Origin: Isoetes taiwanensis
Lineage: Eukaryota > Streptophyta > Lycopodiopsida > Isoetales > Isoetaceae
Direction: 5' to 3'
DNA length: 64,000 nt
NCBI GenBank assembly: GCA_021234155.1
Contig: JAJEKV010000055.1
Location: 2,779,090 to 2,843,089 of the forward strand
Positions 34,761-45,470 of this stretch are shown one piece after another. The notes under the pieces are model-generated. The model saw only the letters and a list, made by a program, of their open reading frames with translations. It ran no database searches and was not told the DNA's origin. Made by a program: the position numbers and the translations under genes. Position 1 is the first letter of the stretch, and each line of letters begins with the position of its first letter.

Positions 34761-35831
34761 TTATGCTTCCTGTCTTGCAAAATACTCCTTCACACTACAC
34801 CTGTCTTCATAATGGCCAATGGATTTGCAAAAAGTACAAAATGGGCATTCCTTATCAAAATGTCCCCTCTTACCACATTTAGTACAAGGCCTGTACCAAC
34901 AATAGTCTGAAGAATGAGTGTCCCTAAAACAATGTGCACAAGAAGGGTAAGTTTTCCTTTCTGGCCTTGTGGTCTTCATTTCTTGCAATTGCCTAGTAAC
35001 TTCAAGCAGGGCTTCGGAAACCTTGGTGATCTCTGCTCTCACATCGGATTCAGGAGCATTTACCTCTTCCATCCTTGGTTTCTTCTTCTCTTTTTGAACA
35101 GCATACACAGGTATAGGGCCAGGGCCTCCATATTCTTGCTCATAATCTGGAAAGAAAGGGTCATTAGACATATGTAAGTCATCAGGCAAATAAGAAAACA
35201 TATTTGCAATTTCAATAGCCTTGGTAAAGGCCTTGTGTATAGTATCAAACCCCTCCTGTTTTTGCAGCTTATACATTTTCCTGTAAACTCTGGGTCTGCT
35301 GCTCAATCCCTTTATGAAACAAGCTACCAGATGCAAACTGTGATTTGGAACTTGATTGACTTGGCACTTAATTAGATAAGCATGAAATCTTTCTACATAT
35401 TGATGCACGGTTTCCCCAAGTCTAATACTGAAAGACTGTAATTCAAAGACTAAATCTTGTGGTTCTATAGCCTTATCAAACCTTTCTAAGAATTGCTTCT
35501 CAATTTCTTCCAAAGTACTTACCCCTGTGCTGATCACATAATCCAACCAAGCTCTTACCTCCTCATTTTTGAAACATTTCTTGAATGCTGAGAACTTACC
35601 TCCCTTCTTGTGGCCATACTCCAGATAGTATTCCTCAAAATTCTTGAGAAAATTGTTAGCATTGACACTTGGATCAAAAGTTGGTGGAGGAACATGCATA
35701 TTAAGTTCAAAGTATTGCACACCTGTGTTGCTTTGACTAGTAGATCCATTCTGCACTGTAGACATTCCTATATTCTCTGGTGGTTCAGTGTGTACCTGTT
35801 CAGTTGCTTCAATATTCTTTCTAGGAGCCAT
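34761..35831 (-). CDS. Element C gag with three CCHC zinc knuckles (356 aa)
   Basis: Starts at ATG 35831 (MAPRKNIEATEQ), 45 bases after the 5' LTR; an in-frame Met further out lies inside the LTR. A retrotransposon gag domain occupies about residues 45-190 (FLKNFEEYYLEYG, EVRAWLDYV, LGETVHQYVERFHAYL). Three CX2CX4HX4C knuckles follow near the C terminus: CAHCFRDTHSSDYC, CTKCGKRGHFDKEC and CTFCKSIGHYEDRC. The ORF ends at TAA (34761-34763) and the same frame continues into pol without shift, ATG 34742 being six codons on. Pol expression would need readthrough or reinitiation, or the stop is a mutation. Intact otherwise, in contrast to elements A and B. Confidence 0.9.
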   Translation of the reverse strand: MAPRKNIEATEQVHTEPPENIGMSTVQNGSTSQSNTGVQYFELNMHVPPPTFDPSVNANNFLKNFEEYYLEYGHKKGGKFSAFKKCFKNEEVRAWLDYVISTGVSTLEEIEKQFLERFDKAIEPQDLVFELQSFSIRLGETVHQYVERFHAYLIKCQVNQVPNHSLHLVACFIKGLSSRPRVYRKMYKLQKQEGFDTIHKAFTKAIEIANMFSYLPDDLHMSNDPFFPDYEQEYGGPGPIPVYAVQKEKKKPRMEEVNAPESDVRAEITKVSEALLEVTRQLQEMKTTRPERKTYPSCAHCFRDTHSSDYCWYRPCTKCGKRGHFDKECPFCTFCKSIGHYEDRCSVKEYFARQEA

Positions 35832-35875
35832 GAGTTCCCCAAGATCCAGGTGGGATCTCTGTAGAACCTCCAAAA

Positions 35876-38800
35876 TGTTGAAGGTTTTCCTGGACAAAAC
35901 CCTCAACCTCAAGGGTATAGGACCTCCAGGTTGCTATAGGCAACCACTCTGTAGAGAATTCTGCAAATACTATGCTCAAGAACTCGAATAGATCAGTTTC
36001 CCTAAACAGAAAAAAACCAATCACAGCAAAAAACTTGCCCTGGGACAATCTTTGAGAGTTTTTCTACAATTACAATCCACAAAGCTTCTAGACAATATGC
36101 TTGATTAGTATACCAAGGCCTATTTGCAGATTCCTTAGGCTTCTCTATGGAATTGAGCTTACTGACCAAGTCAATTTTGAGTCAATATCCCAACCCGAGA
36201 GCTTGTTTTGCCATTTCTTGAGATCGAGCACTTTTTTTAGTTTTGACAATTGATTTAACTTCTAATGACTCTGCAGACTAAGTGCATATGTATCACAAAA
36301 GCAATTTGCAGCCATTTTTGTGGGAAAAAATTGTTTATCAGCTAATACAGTTCTTGATTCAAGAATGAACAGACAAATGGGTTCTAGAGATATGTTTTAA
36401 TGTTTTTTGGGATGGTACTTATTATAAAGACCCTATGGTGCAAGAAAACTAACTCAGGTATTGCTAAAAACCTCTATTTTCTATGTTTTATGGATTTTTA
36501 GCATAAAGGACTAAGAATTCACACTGTTAAATAACAATAGTACTTACCAAGGTCGGATTAGAAGGTAAACATCAATTCCCAAGCTCACAGTCTTGGGCAC
36601 AGGATCCAGATTAATCATAAGAAGGTAAACAATCAGGTTTTTTGCATTAAATTAAAATAAACTTCATGCAAGGCAGGCCATTCTTTGCTAAATACTTCCA
36701 AATCCGGTACATAGAGTAGCTCAGACGTCAGAATTTTGCATAGAAGCGGACCCCTTGTTTCAGAACGTATCCCCCTTTTATTTTCTTATTTCTGGCACAT
36801 TCTTGGCATCTGAGGTTGTTTGGTTTTGGCTTATGCGTGTTGTGATGTTTCTTGAAGCATAAGGATACAAAAGAGATGTTCAAGCTCATGATTATCAGGT
36901 CAGATCCACCGGAGAGGTCGGATCTTGGCCTGACCTTTTTAGGTCAAAGAATTTTCGCGGAGGAACAATATCCCACAGGCCTTCTTCGAAAAATAATCTT
37001 AGGGCAACGTGGTGCATGGGGATTGGATGAAATCATACCTAGGCAAAGGGTTCATAGGAAATAATTGCTCGCACATATTTTTTCTTTTGAAATGGTATGA
37101 TCTTGGAGTTTGGACATGTGGTAAGTGTAGGGTATGTGTAAGCAACCAAAGGTGACGTGGCATGTGATGACTTGGCATATGGTGACTTGGCAGAATTTTC
37201 CTCTAGTCAAAACTTTGTGAGATGAAAGAAGGAATATGATGTGTGAAAGAACGAATATGATGTGTGATGAGGTGGCTAACTTTTGGTGGGGTGGATGATG
37301 ACATGGCATGGTGACATGGCAAAAATCTTTTCTCCTAGTCAACAACTTGTGTGAGATGAAAAAACAAAATGGTAGATGACATGTATGGTGAGGTGAAATT
37401 TTTGGTGAGGTGGATTGGTGATGTGGCACAATTATATGCACTTTGGGTATGTAACCTTGATAATGCTTAAGCCAAATTTGCCCAAGTAATGAGTGTTTGA
37501 AAAACAAAATGGTGGATGACATGTATGGTGAGGTGGCATGTTTGGTGAGGTGGATGATGATGTGGCATAATTATATGCACTTTTGGCACGAAATCTTAAT
37601 AATGCTTAGACCAAATTTTGCCCAAGTGAATTTGTAATGGGAATGAGTGTTTTTCTCCCCCCCTTTTGCTTTAGAGAGAGAGTGTGCCCTATTGGCCATT
37701 AATATGCCAATTTCAATAGGGATTTAGGGAAATAGTGGATGTGTGATGGAGTGTGTGTTGTTCTTGACTAGGAGATAGATTAAGCCATTTTGGATTTGAA
37801 TAATGGTGAGTAAAAGGAGGCAATTGGAGTCAAGGAGTTCCTCAAGGTATAGATCATGCCAAAGAACTTGAATGAATATCTTACTTCTTAGGGGGTCTTC
37901 CAATCTTGATCTTGCCATAGAGCTCCCTTATGTTGACCTTGCACTACATTTTGACCTTCAACCCTTCTTTGCAATACCTTTTTTTTTTTTTTGAAGGAAC
38001 GAGATGATTTTTTCATTAATTAAGGAAAAACATACAAAATCCTGTTAAGTCCCATAGAGGCTTAACAAGGCACAATATGATAGTAGGTGATAATATAGTT
38101 ATCCACACAGATGTTTATAAAAGTATCCGGCCAAAATAAGCTTGAAGATATGAAGATTCTTCACAGCAGCAAATGTATCAAAATAGGTAGCCACTTTTGC
38201 AAGAATTCACATAGAAGACCCGAGCATCTTGCTGAATAGAAGAAAGAGATGCATCCCTGTATTGCCCTTTTGTTGTCATTACTAAAACCTGCACATACAA
38301 ACAGAAATATTGCAATCATAAGGAGGCCAAACTGCTGACTTTTCCTAAGATCCTTGTTGATGGGATGGTAGGAATAATGGGGCAATTGGTATCATCAGAC
38401 TGGAAGAGGATATTGAAGCGGGTTGTGAAATTGCTAGTTGTATCCAGAGTGTATGAGTATTATTTCCACAACTGGTCTCTGATCAGTCTATAGTAATCTT
38501 GCTGTACCATGAGCAGAATAAGATTGCCATAAGCATCAGCTAGCATCCTGTGTGTATAGTATAGTTCTCTGTATCTCAAGAATTGCCTTTTTGTAAATTC
38601 ATGGTGATGCTTTTCCATGAACCAAAATAAGTAGACTGTTTGCATCACTTCTCTTGAGAAGATTGAAGCCCATAACCTTTCCGATTTTCTCCTAATCTCC
38701 TCATCATCTACTACCTGCTTATGTGTCCAATGATTATGTGGAGGATAGCAGACTTGATGCTCATGTATTCTGTGTTCACCATATCTGGCCACTTCATTTC

Positions 38801-40621
38801 TCAAAGAGGCCCCATCCTTAGTGACAAAGTATCTGTTTGTATGTGGACCTCTGCATAACTCCATGTATCCTAAGCAAAAAGAACTCAATTAGCATTTCTA
38901 AATGTGAGCCTGGAAATGAACAAGAGATGATACCCCACAAATTCACCAATTTGATCCCAAGACCTGTCATAATTGTCAGCAAATAATTTCCTATGTGCAC
39001 ACAAAGCTCAATGTCATACTTAATATGCAATTTGATCCATGTAATAGAAAACCTTTTTTTGCCATATAAACATCTATTTCTGGATTTCCAGATATTCCAA
39101 AGGCATAAATAGACAATAGTATTTTTGTAAGTGTCTTCTCCTTGTAAGAGATTGATTATAGCAGATCTATCAAAGTTACCAAACTATCTATTGATCCAAG
39201 ACCACAAGGAATCCAACTTAGAACAGAAAAAGATGTGTTCAAAATCCTCAACATTATTACAGTTTAGAGGGCAATTGGGAGACACATTAGGATTCCTGCT
39301 GTTAATAACCTGAAGGCAAGGAACACTTTGTTTGCAATGAGCCAAATGAAGAAGGAAACCTTTTTTGCAACATAAGAATTCCAAACATTTTTGATAATGA
39401 ATTTGGTAGCAGTAGAATCAATTCCCCAAACACTGGAAGATTTGGGAGGATGAGGACTCTGATGTAGGAAATTATAGACATCCTTTACCTTATAGCACTT
39501 CTTCTTATTTAAACATCAATCCAAATTACTATGCAGGATCTGATTAATATTGGAATTTCCCACAATGTTCCTGATGTGCTTGTAAATTTTTTTATCAGTT
39601 TGAGAACCCCTAATAGTAGCTTTGAGATTAGACCAAGTTACCCATCTGTTATTCTGCCACAGATCTCCCAGATTAATGATACCATAAGAACTCCATTTTT
39701 TGTATGTTTGAGGGTGCTTTAGAGCAAGCACGTGGTTTGGATGATCCTTTAAAGTAGGAGACCAAAAAATGGACATAGCAGAATGAAAACATATATCCTG
39801 CTCATATTTGAATGCCGAGAAAATATTATTCCAAGCCTTCATAATATTCCTCATAAGAGGAGACATGTTTGATGCCAAGGAGATTTCATAAAAGGCAGAA
39901 TTCGGCAGCTCATGAGGGACTGAGGGATGACCCAGGGGAGAACTCTCCTTTAGCCAATATCTAATGAATTTGGAAGCAGCACTATTAGAACCACTGAGGG
40001 CTTTCCAAACAAACTTACCAGCAAGAGCTTGAGCTTGTTTATGAATGTTTTTACATGCTAGACCACCCTCTTTCTTCCTCATGGTGATTGTGTTCCAATT
40101 GACTAAGTTATTACCATTCCAGATAAAATTCCTTATGATCTTCTCAATCTGTTTATAGACACAGGCAGGAGCCACAAGAGCAGTGGAGAAATAAATATGG
40201 GAGCTAGTGAGAACTTGATTAGCAATTACCACTCGACCAGCCAGAGATAGAGAATTTCTATACGTTCGAAGTTTAGCTCTAATTTTCTCAACAATAGGAG
40301 ACCACAGACCAGAAAGATTTGAATTTAGAGATAAAGGCATTCCCAAAAGTTTGGTGACTTCAGAGGTTTTAATAACTTTAATCCCAGGCACATTAGTGTC
40401 ATTATCACCAATAATAACACATTTAGATAAATTAAGGTCCACACCTGAGGCTGCACTAAATTGGCAATACTTCAAATGAGAGTCCTTGCTTGGTTCTTCA
40501 ACTTGAGATTGCTTGAATTGTCTTGAGGATGCAGACTTGGTATATGCACAAATTTCAGCAAATTGTTAGCCATCAATGAGAAATGTCAATTGCTCTTCTA
40601 TGCTGCCAAATTGTGGCAGCA
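35876..40621 (-). repeat. Element C right (5') LTR, interrupted by an L1 insertion
   Basis: TGTTGAAGG at 35876 to GGCAGCA at 40621, followed by taaac and array sequence. Without the L1 (37978-40463) it is ~2.26 kb. It contains 36680-37000, which is missing from the left copy. Near its outer end an 8-bp inverted repeat, tgctgcca/tggcagca, spans a 5-base loop (40600-40621). Confidence 0.85.
37978..40463 (-). mobile_element. 5'-truncated L1-type LINE with poly(A) tail and TSD gcaatac
   Basis: Inserted in the element C LTR; gcaatac flanks both sides (37971-37977 and 40464-40470) and the left LTR shows the empty site. A poly-T run (37979-37992) is the tail of a minus-strand element. The coding part starts after the RT catalytic motif: SGVDLNLSKC, LLGMPLS, LSLAGRVVIANQVL, IIRNFIWNG and KKEGGLACKN (39516-40463), the usual C-terminal RT region of plant L1 ORF2. 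A zf-RVT type zinc-binding region follows at 39184-39384 (CPLNCNNVEDFEHIFFCSKL), then a further C-terminal region (38460-39030). Stops and shifts separate these blocks. Endonuclease and RT core are absent, so it is a dead 5'-truncated copy. Confidence 0.9.
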
Positions 40622-42297
40622 TAAACTAGAGGCCGACTTTTTAGCAACCCTTTCTTGCTTCTACCCCCAAATGGTGTTGCATGTCATCTGGGGTGTAGCT
40701 AAGAGGTCCACATCATGAGCGTATATGAGCTATTTAATTATGTGATGCATGAGCTGAGCTTTTGCTCCTTCGTGTTCAAGAAGCCAACCTTCCAACTGAT
40801 CAATATAAAGGCCAAGCAATGTTGGAAAGAGTGGGCATCCCTAGCAGACTCCAATATTGCTCACGACAGGCTGTCCTAATGATGTCAATTGGCTTGAGCA
40901 TACGTCATACAATCTGTATATTGTATTTTGAAAATCCATAGATATCTTCAATAACCTCAATTTGTCCCACAATTTCTCCAGAGCCACAGTATCGAAAGCC
41001 TTTGAAAAATACACAAAGAAGTAGTATAGATCTTTAGAATGAAGATATGATCAATGATGCAGTGTCGAGATCGAATCCTGCATGTGTGAGAGCCCACACC
41101 TCTGTTTCCTTTGTCTACATTGTCAAGTGTTGCTTGAGAATGTTGACCAACAGTTTTACAAAGAGCGAACTGTACCATGATAGTTCTGTAATTGGCTGGG
41201 CAGTGAGGGTCACCTGCCTTGTAGATGGTAACAACCCTGCTAGTGGTCCACTCTAGGGGGGAACTTTCATGTAATGCTTGTTGAACAATGCTGTTAGGAT
41301 GGGCATTATTGAAGGCCATGTCCACCTGAGCAGCTCTTCTTGCATGTCGTTTAAATCTATCGCTTTGCCATCGGCAAGACATTGTAAGCCATTGGCAAAC
41401 TTTGCCTCTGTAATGACTAGTAGGGGGGGAGGCATCTGTAGGGATGTTGCTGCTCAAACCCCAAGTGGATCATAAAGATGCTACAAGTATTGTATCCATT
41501 GCTCTAGAGTGATGTTCCCAGCAGACTACAGGCTTCTTCAATATTCTTTGTCAGAATATCCTGGGATGACAGACCCAGAGATAAAATATTTCTCTCTAAT
41601 GTTCTGCAATATAGGATGCTATGGTCTCCACAACAGATGGTTCCATATGTTTGGTGTCTTCTATAAGCTATCAGGTGCTCTTTTCCTTCATTTTGAGGCT
41701 CGTCTTCACTCTTCAGCCTTAGACTTCCCCTTGCAATTTATAAATTTTTTGCTGCAAGTTTTTCCTGGCATCCTCCAACACCTACAGCTTACTGATTAGT
41801 TCTTTCTTCCCCTCTGGCCTCCTTTCCAGTATTCACTCCACAAGAGCAGTTAGCTCTGTTGAATACCTAAGAACAACATGCCTCTGGCTAAACCTCATAA
41901 GATTTAAAGGTTTGACAGTGTTCAACTCTGTCAAATTAGCCCCACTGTTGGATTCATCGATTCGTGCTATCTTGTTGTGCAATGCAGCATTATTAGAGAG
42001 CTCATTCTAAGCTACAGTGATTTCCAACCTATCCAAGCCAAAAGCCTTTGCAAAGTAGACAGATATGTAATGATTTGCCACATCTTTCTTGCCAAAAATC
42101 TCCTTATATCTTGCAAAAAAATCCTCTCTCCATTCATCCTTAATCTTTTTTTCCATGTATCCTCTCTATGATGATCTCCCATCCAACCCTTTCCACTATC
42201 TTGTGCCATTCTGGATGGCCACTGTGGACTTTATGGCTCCTGAGAGTTTTCAAGATCGTCATTTCCGCCTCTAAATCATCTTTCAAAGATCTATTCA
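40622..42297 (-). repeat. LINE-derived array unit 4, right piece
   Basis: Resumes at taaactagagg after element C and runs to the linker region. Motif C reads YAHDVDLLA (about 40699) and motif A YFSKAFD (about 41000). RT entry blocks WTTSRVVTIYKAGD and CPANYRTIMVQ are at 41150-41260. It ends at a junction (tattcac/atcttt) where a second unit starts mid-way. Confidence 0.8.
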
Positions 42298-43662
42298 CAT
42301 CTTTAAAAGCCTTTGAAAAATATACAAAAGAAGTACTATAGGTCTTATCAGTGATTCCTGCTATCCTCAAACAAGGTCCACAGAGTGAAGATATCATTAA
42401 CGATGCAGTGTCGAGATCGAATCCTGCATGTGTGAGAGCCCACACCTCTGTTTTCTTTATCTACATCGTCAACTGTTGCTCGAGAATGTTGACCAAGAGT
42501 TTTACAAAGAGCGAACTGACCGTGATGGTTCTGTAATTGGCCGGGCAGTGAGGGTCACCTGCCTTGTAGATGGTAACAACCCTGCTAGTGGTCCACTCTA
42601 GGGGGAACTTTCATGTAATGCTAGGATGGGCACTATTGAAGGCCATGTCCATCTGAGCAGCTCTTCTTGCATGTCGTTTAAATCTATCACCTTGCCATCG
42701 GGAAGACATTGTAAGCCCTTGGCAACCTTTGCCTCTGTAGTGACTGGGGGGGAGGGGGGCATCTGTAGGGGTATTGCTGCTTAAACCCCAAGTGGATCAT
42801 AAAGCTGCTATAAGTATTGTACCCATTGCTCTGGAGTGATGTTCCCAGCAGACTGCAGAGGCTTCTTTAATATTCTTCATCAGAATATAAAACATTTCTC
42901 TCTAATGTTCTGCAATATAGGATGCTATGGTCTCTACAACAGATAGTTCCATATGTTTGGTGTCTTCTACAAGCTTCCTAGTGCTCTTTTCCTTCATTTT
43001 GATGCTTGTCTTCAGCCTTAGACTTCCGCTTGCAATTTATAAAATTTTTGCTGCAAGTTTTTCCTGGCATCCTCCATCACCTACAGCTTACTGGTTAGAT
43101 CTTTCTTTCCTTCTGCCCTCCTTTCCAGTATCCACTCCACAAGAGCAGTTAGCTCTATTGAATACCTAACAATAACATGCCTCTGGCTAAACCTCATAAG
43201 ATTTAAGGTTTGACAGTGTTCAACTCTGTCAAATTAGCCCCACTGTTGGATTCATCGATTCGTGCTATCTTGTTGTGCAATGCAGCATTATTAGAGAGCT
43301 CATTCCACTCTCCAAGCCAAAAGCCTTTGCAAAGTAGACAGGTATGTGATGATTTAACACATCTTTCGTGCCAAAAATCTCCTTATATCTTGCAAAAAAA
43401 ATCCTCTCTCTACTCATCCTTAATCTTTTTTTCCATGTACCCTCTCTACGTTGATCCCCTCCAACCCTTTCCACTATCTTGTGCCATTCTGGATGGCCGC
43501 TGTGGACTTTATGGCAACTGAGAGTTTTCAAGATCGTCATTTCCTCCTCTAAATCATCTTTCAAAGATCTATTCACTGGGGATTGACTATTGAAGATGTT
43601 GGATCCAAGCTCTTCTTCTTAATTGATTGCTTCTGGGCTTTGGAGATCTTCTTGGTTTTGGT
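42298..43662 (-). repeat. LINE-derived array unit 5, left half missing
   Basis: Begins inside the motif A region (FVYFSKAF, first Asp again Tyr) and continues through the linker to ttggta. The abrupt start shows a deletion across the boundary of two units. Confidence 0.75.
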
Positions 43663-44965
43663 AGGAGTGCTTAGCGTCTTGATGATGTAGAACCGGTTCA
43701 AGAAATTGTCAAAACAATTCAAGAAAGTGAAAGAAAGGAAGAACATACAAAAATACATCTAGATCAAACTAATACCTTCAAGATTACTGAAAATGATTGG
43801 AGAAAAGCTCAGTAGTTGGGAAAAGGCCAGATGATTCTATCGGGTGAGGAGGATCGATTTGGGAAGATTTAACCCTAAATTCGGTTTCTCTATTTTTAGT
43901 AACGTATCTTCTGGCGTGATTGCAGTACGGCATGAATCATTAAAACGGATTTACATTATACATTTGTAAATGTAAACTAGAGGCCAACTTTTTAGCAACC
44001 CGTTCTTGCTTCTACCTCCAAATGATGCTGCATGTCATCTGGGGTATAGGCTAAGAGGTCCACATCATGAGCGTATATGAGCTACTTAATTATGTGATGC
44101 ATGAGCTGAGCTTCTGCTCCTCCTTGTTTAAGAAGCCAACCTTCCAACTGATCAATATAAAGGCCAAGCAATGTTGGAAAGAGTGGGCATCCCTAGCAGA
44201 CTCAAATATTGCTCACAACAGGCTGTCCTAATGATGTCAATTTATATTGTATTTTAAAAATTCATAGATATCATCAATAACCTCAATTTGTCCCACAATT
44301 TCTCCAGAGCCACAGTATCGAAAGCCTTTGAAAAATACACAAAGAAGTAGTATAGGTCTTATCAGTGATTCCTGCTATCCTTAAACAAGGTCCATAGAGT
44401 GAAGATATCATCAATGATGCAGTGTCAAGATCGAAACCTGCATGTGTGAGAGCCACACCTCTGTTTCCTTTGTCTACATCGTCAAGTGTCGCTCGAGAAT
44501 GTCGACCAACAGTTTTACAAAGAGCGAACTGATGGTTTTGTAATTGGCCGGGCAGTGAGGGTCACCTGCCTTATAGATGGTAACAACCCTGCTAGTGGTC
44601 CACTCTAGGGGGAAACTTTCATGTAATGCCTTGTTGGACAATGCCGTTAGGATGGGCACTATTGAAGGCCATGTCCATCTGAGCAGCTCTTCTTGCATAT
44701 CGTTTAAATCTATCGCCTTGCCATCGGCAGGACATTGTAAGCCCTTGGCAACCTTTGCCTCTGTAATGACTAGTGGGGGGGCCATCTGTAGGGGTGTTGC
44801 TGCTCAAACCCCAAGTGGATCATAAAGCTGCTATAAGTATACCATTGCTCTGGAGTGATGTTCCTAACAGACTGCAGAGACTTCTTCAATATTCTTCGTC
44901 AGAATATCCTGGGATGACAGACCCGGTGATAAAACATTTCTCTCCAATGTTTTGCAATATACCAA
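43663..44965 (-). repeat. LINE-derived array unit 6, right half replaced
   Basis: Starts ggagtgcttagcg and keeps both altered RT motifs. It follows the other units up to ttttgcaatat and then diverges into a different upstream LINE sequence. It marks the right border of the array. Confidence 0.8.
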
Positions 44966-45470
44966 GCTTTCTTTCACTTTAGAAAATTGCAGCAATGTCT
45001 AATCGCAGACGGACGCAAGGCAGGGTCAGTGACCTGTTGAAGCCATCATTTAAGCTCGTTATATTCGTCATCAAACCACTAGTTACGAGGAAAGGTTATA
45101 GCCCCCAATAGCCTTCATGGACAATTTCTCTCAAAGTATCCCTCAATAGCAGTCATAAGCACATTGACCAACTAGGCAGTCTGTTGTTGTAACGTGGGAA
45201 GCTGGAGTGTTTCTTCTAGGTCACTGGATGTAGGTCTCTACATGGTCGTAAACCAAACGCACAGGTGAGGCATGCCGGACGTTGCCTACCAATCCACCAG
45301 TTGGTGATCGAAATCAACTTTTTCATCTCTAATATTTGTGCCAATGCAAAGTCAGTAACTAGGTGCAGATCTTGCTCGCCACCCGGCCGCGTCACGACAT
45401 TGGGCGCCTTCCCAAAAAAAAAAGTATAGCTGCTAGAGAAGGCCACTATACTAGTCCATTGCAAATATGC
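44966..45470 (-). pseudogene. Upstream LINE ORF2 fragment next to the array
   Basis: On the minus strand the region reads PNVVTRPGGEQDLHLVTDF (45280-45400), then WFDDEYNELKWWLQQV (about 45040-45090), which resembles the link between the endonuclease and RT in LINE ORF2. It continues into the YCKTLERN block of unit 6. It may be the parental LINE from which the array unit was cut. Frameshifted and stop-containing; assignment is by motif resemblance only. Confidence 0.45.

Larger units (their letters stand above)
27996..40621 (-). mobile_element. Element C: rearranged Ty3 LTR retrotransposon with aRNase H, minus strand
   Basis: Two related LTR copies (27996-29975 and 35876-40621) flank gag and pol read on the minus strand. 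The outer borders carry taaac on both sides (27991-27995 and 40622-40626). The left LTR is also followed directly by taaac and array sequence (29976-30768), which joins the integrase coding region at about 30769. The 3' internal end and polypurine tract are therefore missing. The simplest history is insertion into an array unit, duplication of that insertion by unequal crossing-over, collapse of one copy to a solo LTR, and a deletion joining array to pol. The right LTR holds a later L1 insertion. Confidence 0.85.

Noticed and set aside
35850-35875. Primer binding site of element C (tggaggttctacagag)
   Set aside because: It starts with TGG near the LTR end but matches no plant tRNA 3' end that I can recall, so it is not called.
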